Notes under the pieces: generated by a model
The model's input: the letters and a program-made list of their open reading frames with translations, nothing else
The model's database searches: none
What the model was told of the DNA's origin: nothing
Assembly (NCBI RefSeq): GCF_016950255.1
Contig: NZ_JACGFN010000002.1
Location: forward strand, 1-64,000
From: Pectobacterium brasiliense
GTDB lineage: Bacteria > Pseudomonadota > Gammaproteobacteria > Enterobacterales > Enterobacteriaceae
Direction: 5' to 3'
Length of the DNA: 64,000 bases
Translations under genes and position numbers: made by a program
In this document: positions 17,012 to 25,633 of the stretch, one piece after another
Layout of the letters: each line of letters starts with the position of its first letter
Position numbering within the stretch: position 1 is the stretch's first letter

Positions 17012-17854
17012 TTATTTGTGACAAATGTTACATGAACCATTTCCCTCATCAATCCCATACACGTCATCAATATCTTCAGGATTGTCTTTTGTCGGCCTCA
17101 ATACATTGATAGGGATACTTCTTCTCATCCTATCTTTTCTAATTTGATAATCCTTTTTAATCTGCTCTATTCGTTCAGGTTGTTCTAGCTGTACTAAAGA
17201 CTCGCCCTTAGACCATGTAAAAGGCGAACCATGATCAAGAGAGTCTTTTTCAAGAGCCTTAGCAGCTTCAAATGCTTCAGGGTGCCTTTCTTTCAACCTC
17301 ACCCATTCTATTTTTTGCTGAAAAAAGCAAAAAGTACATCCACTGCGCGAACGCCATTCATAATATTTTGGATAACCGAGTCCTGATGATTCCAGAATAT
17401 CAATAACCCCAGGTTTATCTATACCAACCTCACGGAAAGGTAATTTTACATGCAGGTTAGAAGATTTAGAGGTATAGCCTTCTCGATAATCTTCATCCGC
17501 TCGTATTGCAACATATGATGTCACGTCATCCCCGGCTGCGAGCCAAGGCCTAATCCATTCTTCAAATGGCAATAGCTTTAGCTGTCTGGTACACCATCGA
17601 GTCTGAGGGCTGGGTAGAAAATGGTTGTATTGCTTCAGCCAGAATCTAAAATCTCGACGCGGATTTAGACGAACAATTGGCTTTCCTAAGTAGCCCTCAA
17701 GTCGCCCGAGGAATTCATACACCTCAGGTAGTTCCTCACCTGTATCAGTGAAAAAATAATCTATATCGAGATGGGGACAGGCATCACGCATATACACTGC
17801 CAGCGCAGCGCTATCCTTACCTCCTGACAATCCTAAAACATGTCGTTCAGCCAT
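17012..17854 (-). CDS. sspD: SspD-like phosphorothioation sulfurtransferase (PAPS-reductase family)
   Basis: The 280-aa protein starts HVLGLSGGKDSAALAVYM. The PP-loop SGGKDS at residues 10-15 is diagnostic of PAPS-reductase/ATP-pyrophosphatase enzymes such as DndC and SspD, which activate DNA and deliver sulfur to its backbone. Cysteines are clustered: CTRQLK, SGCTFCF and a C-terminal GSCNICHK, suitable for persulfide handling or metal binding. The ATG directly abuts the sspC stop, with a GGGGGAG ribosome site inside sspC. It is the last gene of sspB-sspC-sspD. DndC-type is the alternative, but DUF4007 as partner and the absence of dndB/D/E genes favour the Ssp system. Confidence 0.8.
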   Translation of the reverse strand: MAERHVLGLSGGKDSAALAVYMRDACPHLDIDYFFTDTGEELPEVYEFLGRLEGYLGKPIVRLNPRRDFRFWLKQYNHFLPSPQTRWCTRQLKLLPFEEWIRPWLAAGDDVTSYVAIRADEDYREGYTSKSSNLHVKLPFREVGIDKPGVIDILESSGLGYPKYYEWRSRSGCTFCFFQQKIEWVRLKERHPEAFEAAKALEKDSLDHGSPFTWSKGESLVQLEQPERIEQIKKDYQIRKDRMRRSIPINVLRPTKDNPEDIDDVYGIDEGNGSCNICHK

Positions 17855-20800
17855 CTACTCCCCCTTTTCACTGACAACAAGCTCCATACCTACCTTGGCA
17901 ATAATAGCCAGGGCTACTTCAGTGTTTAGATTCTGGTTTTGCAATATTGAAACAATCTCTTTAAATTTTGATTGTATAGTGTCCTGATGGTGTTCCGAAA
18001 TTGCGAAGGAACGAGAAACAGTTACAGTTTCAGAGCCGGTTCCCAGAACCAATGCAATTGCTTCACTATGTGATTCTCTTCCTTGGACAGATGCAAATGC
18101 TTCTGCCTCTCGAAAACGTCGGGCTAATTTACTTAGCTCTAATATCGCAGCATCAATATGACGGTCAACCCATCCTTTTGGTGGAGTCTCAACAGCAAAA
18201 CTCACCAAACCTTCGATAGATGCTATATCATTCTCAAAATTGGCTAAACGTCCAGCAAAGGCATCTAGTCTTATATCCCCTAAAATACCAGATACAGCAC
18301 TAGCCCTAACCTTCAGAGACTGGATATCATTAGAGTTAACATCTAATGCCAAGAAAAGTTTCTCTTTTACTTTTGATAATTCTTTTTCATAGGCATAGAA
18401 TAATTCTTTAATTATTGGCCTTAAAACTTCTATATAACTTTTTCCATCCGAAACCTCGAGTAAGGTTACCAAATCAACAAAAAGTACCTTGTGTGGATCA
18501 TTAGCTTTCAAAAGCATATCGCGAACAGATCTTGCAACAGAGCTAATTTTATGCGTTTTTCTAGTCCAATCAGGTAAGTCATAAACCATGCCGACCAGAC
18601 CTCTTGCAGCATCAAGAGGGTCGATGCTAGTCCTATTGTTACACACCTCGCTCAATAGATTTGATATACCTTCTAAAATCTCGTTCTTGTTCTTATCGAG
18701 AGCAACCCATCGCAATGAGAACCGAGATGGTGCTTGTAAACACTCGTCAATATCTACATCTTCAAGATATGGCATAAACATGTCATCTTTATATATTGCA
18801 ACCGTAGATTTATGAGCTAATACAAATGCAATTAAAATGACTGGTAATAATCCTTGCTTAATACCGAAAGGAGGTAATGACCAAAACTCATAGATTTTAT
18901 CTATAGAAATTTTGCTATCAACATCGGTGAATAATGCTTGTGTTGCATTCCACAAACCATTCAAATTACTAGCCGAGCCTTTTTCCGGAGAAAGAAACGA
19001 TAACTCTCCATCTTTATTTTTACGGTGTAAGCCAGTTTGGCTTATGAGAGTATCATAAAGCCCTCTCTCTGCAGGGTATCCAGTGAATCCAACGAAATCT
19101 TCTTTTTCATGCTGAATCATTGCATGTAATAATAAACGTCGAGCCTTAACACTGCTGCTAGACAGATTATCTCTATTCACCAGTTCGCTATAAATACGAG
19201 GCGAATAGTGATACAGCTTGTCTGCGAAATCAGAGGCTAGTATAGCAACTTTTTTACCTTCAATTGGTTTATCATTTAATCCATCATACCAATAGGTTTG
19301 CAACAAAGCAGACTGAAGTTGATGTTCAAGATCTGCACTTGTTGCCGACAATAAAGCATGAACTTCTCGGCGAGCAATGCGGTCACCTTCTAATGAAGTG
19401 TAATTCTTAATATTTTCAAGAACTACAAGTTTTTCTGCTAACGAATTAATACTGTTAAAGTTTTCTGGTATGCCAATAATGACAGGGAAAGGAGAAAATC
19501 GAGAAAACTCTTTTGCTTTTTCTCTTGCCTTATCTTCGCCAACACCACGATTTGGTATAGCAAGAATAAAACAACCGAGCTCACCTCTTAACGGATTATA
19601 GTTATTAGCGTACTTCTCAATTTGTTCAAAATCGCAAAGAATAACTTCCATCCACCTCATAGTGCCTGTTTTATGATAGTGCCTTTTAGCAACAACAGGG
19701 TGTAATCCCATGAGTTTTGATAATTTCTGGTAGTTGATACCAGGGAATTTTGCCATTTCTTGTGAAATAGCATTATCAATATCAAAGTCACTGCCTTCAA
19801 ATACAGACCATGTATCCAAATAACTTTTGAATAAAATAACCTTATACGAAGCTAACTCATTTAATGCTTTAATTAATTCATCGCTTTTTTTCTCAGGAAA
19901 CAAGGTCCCAAGAACTTTAGCATTTGCTACTAAGCCGGAACCATTTCTGAACAGATCTATAATAGCAATCGATTTAATCAAATCTACCAATAATATATTG
20001 GAGGTCTTGGATTCAGTTCTCTCAACCGCATCAACAGCTTGCGCCCAGCGATGTCCATCAGAAGATGCTAAAATACTAGGTTCAAGATTAGCTCGCAAGT
20101 AGTCCCAATAATTACTCGCCCCATAATTTGAAAACTTTTCTGAATTGGTAGTTTTTAGATAATAAGAAAAACCAGATGGTTCTACTGAAGAAATAAAACC
20201 AAATATACTACGTTCATTCTGTCCAAATTGTCTTTTCGAAATTGGACCAAGTAACATTGCCATAACAGGGTGCAATGGCCAACACTTTTCTAATGAAGCG
20301 GAAAATTGTTCTCTAATATTCGTTCTTTTATATCTTACAATATCTGTCACGGTATTTGAGGCATCAGATATCCATGTCGGATACTCTTCCGCTTGTATTG
20401 CTTTACTAAGTAACTCAACAATTTCATCACTAGCAGTGATAAATGGAAGATCAATATATCGACCTTGAACTTTAGACCAATCATCTCTCGTATTTACGCC
20501 TAGTCTCATAGCATACTGAGAAAACGACTGATGCAGTATTCCAATAATTACTAATTTTCCCTCTGAGCGTGCGGCAGCTTCTGCAAGCTCCTGGAAGAAG
20601 AATACATCATCTCCAATATCTAGTGCTGCGGCTTCAAGGTACTTACCCATTTCATCGATTAAGATGATTACTCCATCATCGACTTGCTTCGAGGCAAGGT
20701 TAAGTAATTCATCTATTAATTCAGAAGGCGATATTTTTTTACTATTTTTCCTGCCTAGAGATTTATTTAGCGCAGCAGAAAGGTCTAAAACCACACTCCC

Positions 20801-21178
20801 ACGTTTCCCGACAATAGGAAGAATATCCCAACCATTTTTTACTGAAAATGCTTCTTCAAAACCATTAATTGACTCTGCATTTAAAACGCTACGAGCCTGA
20901 TTTCTTACTTTCTTATTTGAATGCAAAGCACTTCCTAGGACAACAGCAAGAGAAGATTTCCCCCCGCCAAATGGCCCAGTTATAGTAAAACTACGCTGAT
21001 TTGTACTTAATATTTGATTACATATATTCTCTATAACAGATGATGCTGTATTATGACAAAAATAACCGTTTAAGGCATCAGATTGCCCCATATCTAAATC
21101 GACCCGAATCGACCTTTGATATTGTGGAGATATGCTTACCACATCAGATAGCAGTTTTTGTGATATATTATTCGCCAT
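17855..21178 (-). CDS. sspC: SspC-like ATPase of the DNA phosphorothioation system
   Basis: This 1107-aa protein has a P-loop near its N-terminus: TITGPFGGGKSSLAVVLG with Walker A G68-PFGGG-K74-S75, and Walker B GVIILIDEMGKYLE with IILIDE at 171-176. The long remainder is helical with no other motif I recognise; a DndD-like SMC coiled coil is not obvious. SspC proteins are ATPases needed with SspB and SspD for single-strand phosphorothioation. The gene overlaps sspB by 11 nt and abuts sspD, so the three form one translation-coupled operon. Base composition is clearly more A/T-rich than in the vir and chromosomal genes, which points to separate acquisition. Confidence 0.75.
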   Translation of the reverse strand: MANNISQKLLSDVVSISPQYQRSIRVDLDMGQSDALNGYFCHNTASSVIENICNQILSTNQRSFTITGPFGGGKSSLAVVLGSALHSNKKVRNQARSVLNAESINGFEEAFSVKNGWDILPIVGKRGSVVLDLSAALNKSLGRKNSKKISPSELIDELLNLASKQVDDGVIILIDEMGKYLEAAALDIGDDVFFFQELAEAAARSEGKLVIIGILHQSFSQYAMRLGVNTRDDWSKVQGRYIDLPFITASDEIVELLSKAIQAEEYPTWISDASNTVTDIVRYKRTNIREQFSASLEKCWPLHPVMAMLLGPISKRQFGQNERSIFGFISSVEPSGFSYYLKTTNSEKFSNYGASNYWDYLRANLEPSILASSDGHRWAQAVDAVERTESKTSNILLVDLIKSIAIIDLFRNGSGLVANAKVLGTLFPEKKSDELIKALNELASYKVILFKSYLDTWSVFEGSDFDIDNAISQEMAKFPGINYQKLSKLMGLHPVVAKRHYHKTGTMRWMEVILCDFEQIEKYANNYNPLRGELGCFILAIPNRGVGEDKAREKAKEFSRFSPFPVIIGIPENFNSINSLAEKLVVLENIKNYTSLEGDRIARREVHALLSATSADLEHQLQSALLQTYWYDGLNDKPIEGKKVAILASDFADKLYHYSPRIYSELVNRDNLSSSSVKARRLLLHAMIQHEKEDFVGFTGYPAERGLYDTLISQTGLHRKNKDGELSFLSPEKGSASNLNGLWNATQALFTDVDSKISIDKIYEFWSLPPFGIKQGLLPVILIAFVLAHKSTVAIYKDDMFMPYLEDVDIDECLQAPSRFSLRWVALDKNKNEILEGISNLLSEVCNNRTSIDPLDAARGLVGMVYDLPDWTRKTHKISSVARSVRDMLLKANDPHKVLFVDLVTLLEVSDGKSYIEVLRPIIKELFYAYEKELSKVKEKLFLALDVNSNDIQSLKVRASAVSGILGDIRLDAFAGRLANFENDIASIEGLVSFAVETPPKGWVDRHIDAAILELSKLARRFREAEAFASVQGRESHSEAIALVLGTGSETVTVSRSFAISEHHQDTIQSKFKEIVSILQNQNLNTEVALAIIAKVGMELVVSEKGE

Positions 21179-22112
21179 ATGCCCACCTAATCATTTTGTC
21201 TTTAAAATTTTCTTGCTCTGTTTCTGTCAATACTTTTTTGTGTATTTGTCTCAATCCTGCCGAGTCAGTCCAGACCAATACTCCCTCTGTAAGATCAGAC
21301 AACTCGATTAAGTATTGGGCAACTGACTCTTCATCGAGTTTAAAAACTCTTCCTGGAGAACCTTCTGTATAAATTATGTTTTCAAAAGCTAAGGCACTCA
21401 AACCACCATCACTCTGTTCCCAAAAGTCCATCAATGCGAACGCGAATATTCCTTTGTGTAACGATGCTTTTGGTCCACGACGAAACGCATACTGCCCTTT
21501 ATGTATTTCCTGTAAAAGACCTATTTCACCGAGTAAGGGCTCAGCATAATCTTCAGGGGTCCCCCCCGAAGAGCGTGGCGCATAGCTACGCAAGCATACT
21601 TCCAAATCCCGCTCTAATGTTGCAGGTGAAAGACGATGCTGAGGAACAATCTCTTGAGCATAGTTAGCCAATACACCTTCTAAATCCTTACGCGTAAAAG
21701 CAGGCATCGTCACATGGTTGAAGAGCCAATACCAAGTTGTTGAACGCAAACACTTACCGGCAAGATGCCAGTGAATTAACCATGCAGTTGATGAATGTTC
21801 CGCATAAGGGTCTAATCCGTTATCGCTCAGGACCGATGAAGCTAGCTTTGTTAAAATAAATTCTTTTGTTGTTGCATCTTCAATGATCCCACAAGCCAGA
21901 GCCCAATGGCGGATTGAGCTCACCATGTTTTTACCTACGCCAAAAGTTGCGATAGCATCTTTGTCAGTAAATACCGATTTAGGTACTAATCCATCTTTAG
22001 TTGATTGATCTACAACCTTTTTTAACCACATTTGACGTAGGGGGAATGTCTCATGCCCGGAAAAATGAGCTGGAACTCTACGATTACTCTCTGAAGTACT
22101 TTGCATTATCAT
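21168..22112 (-). CDS. sspB: SspB-like DUF4007 protein (phosphorothioation nickase)
   Basis: The 314-aa protein has the DUF4007 signature near its start: PAHFSGHETFPLRQMWLKK at residues 14-32. It continues with FGVGKNMVSSIRHWALACGI and a winged-helix-like central part. In characterised Ssp systems the DUF4007 protein SspB is a DNA nicking enzyme that opens one strand for sulfur insertion. ATG 22112 and ATG 22106 are both possible; an AGG lies 8 nt before the second, so 22106 may be the true start. It is the first gene of the operon, with a palindrome 18 nt upstream and the ICE right end about 500 bp away. No cysteine desulfurase gene (sspA) accompanies it. Confidence 0.78.
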   Translation of the reverse strand: MIMQSTSESNRRVPAHFSGHETFPLRQMWLKKVVDQSTKDGLVPKSVFTDKDAIATFGVGKNMVSSIRHWALACGIIEDATTKEFILTKLASSVLSDNGLDPYAEHSSTAWLIHWHLAGKCLRSTTWYWLFNHVTMPAFTRKDLEGVLANYAQEIVPQHRLSPATLERDLEVCLRSYAPRSSGGTPEDYAEPLLGEIGLLQEIHKGQYAFRRGPKASLHKGIFAFALMDFWEQSDGGLSALAFENIIYTEGSPGRVFKLDEESVAQYLIELSDLTEGVLVWTDSAGLRQIHKKVLTETEQENFKDKMIRWAYGE

Positions 22113-22129
22113 TGCCTAACAATCTGTGG

Positions 22130-22148
22130 ACTGGTGAATACTACCAGT
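22130..22148. promoter_or_regulatory. Possible operator upstream of sspB
   Basis: ACTGGT (22130-22135) and ACCAGT (22143-22148) form a 19-bp inverted repeat 18 bp upstream of the sspB start, where a promoter or 5' UTR is expected. No regulator gene adjoins it. The call rests on symmetry and position only. Confidence 0.4.
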
Positions 22149-22525
22149 TAGATCACTTAGGCACCATAACTCAGCCGGCCTCGCCTATAAATGCTTTGTT
22201 AGTTTTTCTGTTCATGCCCTTTCATTCAACACATACAACTTCAAAGAAAAAACCCAACACATTGAAAAATAAAAATTAATCACATTTTTCGACTGATTAA
22301 TTTGTTCTGATCTGTTGCCCATTTGATTGAAGCACCATGATGTTAGAAATGAACACCGCTGTTTTCAGGAAAGTGTCCGTTTGTTAAATCAGGTTACCAG
22401 ATCGCTTCGAAGACATTTCCACCACGGAACAAACATTTTTGATGTTCACTCTGCAACGCTTACCCTTGAAGGGAGAACAGTAGTAACGATATTCACATAA
22501 ATAAGGGAATTCCATCGCAGCCTAT

Positions 22526-22545
22526 TGGTGGTCATTCTGGTGGTC
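22526..22545. repeat. Direct repeats near the ICE right end
   Basis: TGGTGGTC occurs at 22526-22533 and again at 22538-22545, 12 nt apart, 60-80 bp inside the att site. A third copy lies just outside the att site at 22746-22753, ahead of the integrase remnant. Short direct repeats at this distance from a tRNA att core are consistent with integrase or excisionase arm-binding sites. This is an inference. Confidence 0.4.
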
Positions 22546-22605
22546 TTGACAGAGCGGCAATTCAGGTTTAGCTTACTTATTAGCCAGTTAATGGCAAAGG
22601 CGATC

Positions 22606-22622
22606 CCAGTCAGAGGAGCCAA
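22606..22622. other. attR: 17-bp copy of the tRNA-Asn 3' end
   Basis: CCAGTCAGAGGAGCCAA is identical to the 3' end of enterobacterial tRNA-Asn (T-arm remainder, acceptor stem and CCA plus one base) and to the core att site I know from the Yersinia/E. coli high-pathogenicity island. No tRNA body precedes it, so this is the distal duplicate made by integration. The intact tRNA-Asn, attL and the integrase gene should lie to the left of the window. It fixes the right boundary of the ICE. Confidence 0.88.
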
Positions 22623-22630
22623 ATTTAGAA

Positions 22631-22670
22631 AATCCCGCTTAAGGAAACTTAAGCGGGATTTTTGTTTTTA
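22631..22670 (+). terminator. Rho-independent terminator just beyond attR
   Basis: AATCCCGCTTAAG (22631-22643) pairs perfectly with CTTAAGCGGGATT (22648-22660) around a GAAA tetraloop and is followed by TTTGTTTTTA. Its position 8 nt after the tRNA 3' end suggests it was the original terminator of the tRNA-Asn gene before ICE insertion. It now insulates the chromosome from ICE transcription. Confidence 0.88.
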
Positions 22671-22794
22671 TCATTTTATTCAATGCGCTCACATGCAAAA
22701 GTCTTTCCGGTGCACATTCTGTTTTCCCCCTGCATAGGGAGAATATGGTGGTCAGATTTGGGGTCAAGTTGGTTCGATGATGGAGTGCCCCCAA

Positions 22795-22884
22795 ATGTCT
22801 CTTAACGACTCAAAAACCCGCAACTTAAAACCATCCGCAAAACCCTTCAAAATTTCCGATTCACACGGTCTGCCCCTTCTTTAA
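22795..22884 (+). pseudogene. N-terminal remnant of a P4-type integrase
   Basis: ATG 22795 opens a 29-codon frame that starts MSLNDSKTRNLKPSAKP and ends SDSHGLPLL before TAA. This matches the characteristic N-terminus of P4/HPI-type tyrosine integrases (MSLTDxKxRNAKPxxKPYKLxDxxGLYLLV). The catalytic part is missing. It lies about 170 bp after the tRNA-Asn att core in the same orientation, the usual place for a tRNA-associated integrase. It is the scar of another island at the same site. The other sequence between 22671 and 22996 holds no gene I can identify. Confidence 0.7.
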
Positions 22885-22996
22885 ACCGCAGCTCAATAGA
22901 CCTTCTGTTGCCGTTGAGGCCGTAATGAATACCTGATATTCATCGAGACGCGTTGAACGAAAAAACCTCACCAAACACCTGCTAAGGTTAACAAAA

Positions 22997-24169
22997 ATGC
23001 GACATCACTCTATAGCCAGCTTAATCAGAGTAACCGTCATTACTGCATTGTTTTGTCTCTCCTTTTCTTCCATCGCCACCCCAATAAACGCTTCACTAAA
23101 AAACCAGCAATTCGAAGGCCTAATCAGGGAACCACTTTCGTTGCAGGTCACACTGGATAATGGTAAGCCCGCCGTACTCGATGCCTTCGTCACCCGACCA
23201 GTCAGCCAGACAAAACTCCCTGTGGTGGTGATCACGAATGGCACCGTAGGTACGGCCGAATTTGATCGCTGGGACATGAATCCAAACCGCGAATCGTCAA
23301 CAGCGCTTGCCTTTGCGCGCCACGGCTATGCCACGGTGACGGTTCTGCGTGAAGGTTATGGCTATTCAAGCGGTGGGGCTGAATATTCAGGCGGTTCCTG
23401 TCAGCAACCGCTGCATAAGCTGGCTGGTGAAAAAGACACCCGAGATATGCTGGCCGCGCTTGAGGCTATAAGGCGCCAGCCCTGGGCCTCACCGGATAAA
23501 GCAATACTGGCAGGAATGTCAGCGGGCGGTTTTGCCGTGCTGGCAACCAGTGCAGCCAACCCTCCCGGCGTTAAGGCTATCATCAATTTTGACGGAGGCA
23601 GAGGTTCTATAGACGGTAAATCACTTTGTGACAAAGCAGGTCTGATTAACGCGTTCGCCGCGTATGGCCTCACCGCACGCATCCCTTCCCTGTGGCTCTA
23701 TTCCAGCAACGATCAATCTTTCACCCCGGAAATGGGCAAAGCCTTTTATGACGCCTATCGCAACGGTGGTGGTAAAGCGGAATTTATCGAAATGCCCGCT
23801 TTTGAAAAAAATGGACACGTCTTTATGGATACCGCACCAGAAAGTTTCTGGTGGAAAACCGTGGCGGGATTCCTTGCGCAGCAATACTTGCCAGTCGAGG
23901 AAGTCGTGACCTTACCGGTAACACATCTTACGCCTCCCGCGGATCTTAATAACAGCACAGGCAAAAAGGCGTTCAAAAAATACGAAGCAGCACGACTTTA
24001 CGAGAAAGCATTTGCGACAAACAAAAACGGGGCCTGGGGTACGGCATACTGGGCGAGAACCGGCCATGAGGCGGCTGACATCGCCGTTAAGAACTGTGAA
24101 AAATTCCAGCACAAAAAGGCGGTGAGTTGCACGGTATATGCCATCAATGATGAGGTGGTAACAAAATAG
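22997..24169 (+). CDS. Secreted alpha/beta hydrolase (dienelactone-hydrolase/prolyl-oligopeptidase-like)
   Basis: The 390-aa protein begins with a signal peptide (basic N-terminus, hydrophobic VTVITALFCLSFSSIA). The alpha/beta hydrolase core shows the strand LPVVVITNG, the nucleophile elbow GMSAGG (Ser of GxSxG), an acidic residue near WLYSSNDQSF and a late His in KNGHVFMD. The C-terminal about 90 residues (VTHLTPPADLNNSTGKKAFKKYE) form an extra domain ending in a Cys-containing region (KNCEKFQHKKAVSC). Expected location is the periplasm or outside the cell. The substrate is unknown; an esterase or peptidase activity is likely. It is monocistronic with its own terminator, and is the first complete gene after the ICE boundary. 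Confidence 0.75.
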   Translation: MRHHSIASLIRVTVITALFCLSFSSIATPINASLKNQQFEGLIREPLSLQVTLDNGKPAVLDAFVTRPVSQTKLPVVVITNGTVGTAEFDRWDMNPNRESSTALAFARHGYATVTVLREGYGYSSGGAEYSGGSCQQPLHKLAGEKDTRDMLAALEAIRRQPWASPDKAILAGMSAGGFAVLATSAANPPGVKAIINFDGGRGSIDGKSLCDKAGLINAFAAYGLTARIPSLWLYSSNDQSFTPEMGKAFYDAYRNGGGKAEFIEMPAFEKNGHVFMDTAPESFWWKTVAGFLAQQYLPVEEVVTLPVTHLTPPADLNNSTGKKAFKKYEAARLYEKAFATNKNGAWGTAYWARTGHEAADIAVKNCEKFQHKKAVSCTVYAINDEVVTK

Positions 24170-24176
24170 ATCTGCC

Positions 24177-24206
24177 GCCAGTCCTTAATACCGCTTAAGG
24201 ACTGGC
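24177..24206 (+). terminator. Terminator after the hydrolase gene
   Basis: GCCAGTCCTTAA (24177-24188) and TTAAGGACTGGC (24195-24206) form a perfect 12-bp stem with a 6-nt loop, followed by ATATTTT, 7 nt after the hydrolase stop. Confidence 0.85.
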
Positions 24207-24318
24207 ATATTTTCCGTGGCGTTTTCTTTTACATTTAACTAGCGAAACGCATTCTCACTACTACCGCTAAAACCTCGACGTGTCTGCCGTCTTTCTACAG
24301 AATCACGCTTCGGAGCGT

Positions 24319-25533
24319 CTATTCAACCGCGCGTGCGTGACTGCAAAACAATATCAGTGCTATCAGACAGGCCGTCACCTGTATACCGCCCAGCGTGGTG
24401 ACAGCGGGAAACGTCAGTACCGAGCCCAGCCAGGTTGTTATCGCCGCCATTCCCATCGTCAAAAACCCAAGCAGCGCAGATGCCAAGCCCGCTTCTTTCC
24501 CGAAAGGCCCCATCGTAATGGCCGTTCCCAGTGGATTGGCTAAGCCCATTCCCCAGAGGAAGACGATCATCGACAAGGTATACCCACTGAGACTTGGTGC
24601 TTCCGGCCCAAGCAGTAGCAAACTCCCACCGGCTAACGCGGTAGCGAGCCCCACCGACGCCACGCTTCTCGGACCATAGCGACGCGCCAGTCGCGGCGCA
24701 GCCATTCCCGCCCCGAAGACAACAAACACGGTAGAGGCGAAATAGAGTCCGGCCTGGAATGACGATAGGCCGATCCCCTCCATCAGAATCGCCGGTGCGG
24801 CACCGAAAGAGGCAAACAGGCCGCTCATCAGCAGACTCATCGACAGTGCCGGAAGGATAAATTTCCCATCCACAACCAGCTTGCCGTATGCCACGATGAC
24901 GCTCGGGATGGAGTACGGTGCGCGACGCTCAGCGGGATGCGTTTCCCCCAGCCCATGCGCATAGAAGACGGCAATGACAAAGGCGGCCAGTCCCACCAGG
25001 ATAAAGATCGCGCGCCAGCCCAATGTCGTCGTCAGTACGCTTCCCACCAGCGGTGAAAATCCGGGAGCCGCCGCTGTCGCGATCATCGTCAGAGATAGCG
25101 CCCGTGCCAGCGTTTCACCGTCAAACAGATCGCGTGCAATTGCCCGTGCTAACACTGCCGCAGCGCAGATGCCCAGCGCCTGAATGACTCTTCCGACGAT
25201 CAGCGTTTCAAGTGAGCCAGCAAGGCCGCCGACGACCGTGCCAACGATGAAGATGGAAAGTCCTCCCAAAACGAGTGTCTTGCGTCCATAACGATCCGAT
25301 AACGGGCCGACAACTAATTGGGCCAGCGCGAACGTGATGAAAAAACTGGATAGCGTCAGACCAAGTTCACGGGGGGATGCCCCAAGCTGCTCTCCGATAT
25401 CGGGGAAAGCCGGAAGAATAATGTTTGTAGACAAGATGCTAATCGCCGAAAGCCCCGCTAATAACGCGACAATTTTTCCGGTCAATCGCGGGCTTTCGAA
25501 GGAATGCGTTTTCGCCATAATGACAGTGCTCAT
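24319..25533 (-). CDS. MFS multidrug exporter, Bcr/CflA-like
   Basis: The 404-aa protein has about 12 hydrophobic helices and the MFS motif GPLSDRYGRKTLVLGG between helices 2 and 3 (about residues 76-91), plus the drug:H+ antiporter-type motif C segment PGFSPLVGSVLTTTLGWRAIF. This is the pattern of Bcr/CflA and related proton-driven exporters of chloramphenicol- or bicyclomycin-like drugs. No ribosome site is obvious before ATG 25533; the in-frame ATG 25518 is an alternative. It lies downstream of the RND operon on the same strand, about 100 bp away with a hairpin between (25588-25616). It may be expressed separately; substrate unknown. Confidence 0.82.
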   Translation of the reverse strand: MSTVIMAKTHSFESPRLTGKIVALLAGLSAISILSTNIILPAFPDIGEQLGASPRELGLTLSSFFITFALAQLVVGPLSDRYGRKTLVLGGLSIFIVGTVVGGLAGSLETLIVGRVIQALGICAAAVLARAIARDLFDGETLARALSLTMIATAAAPGFSPLVGSVLTTTLGWRAIFILVGLAAFVIAVFYAHGLGETHPAERRAPYSIPSVIVAYGKLVVDGKFILPALSMSLLMSGLFASFGAAPAILMEGIGLSSFQAGLYFASTVFVVFGAGMAAPRLARRYGPRSVASVGLATALAGGSLLLLGPEAPSLSGYTLSMIVFLWGMGLANPLGTAITMGPFGKEAGLASALLGFLTMGMAAITTWLGSVLTFPAVTTLGGIQVTACLIALILFCSHARAVE

Positions 25534-25633
25534 GGTGATTTAATGACAATGACGACGTGGAAAACTGTGTCACGTAACAGACTGGATAACGCTCGCCACC
25601 CTGTGTGACGAGCGTTTTTATTTGGATGACGGC

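Noticed and set aside
17012..22112. Dnd-type (double-strand) phosphorothioation system
   Set aside because: The PAPS-reductase-like gene alone would fit, but DUF4007 and the GPFGGGKSS ATPase are the Ssp set, and no dndB, dndD or dndE homologue is present.
25588..25616. Hairpin with T-run between the MFS and RND genes as an operon terminator
   Set aside because: The T-run follows on the plus strand, where no gene ends. On the minus strand it lacks a T-run, so termination of the pump operon here is doubtful.
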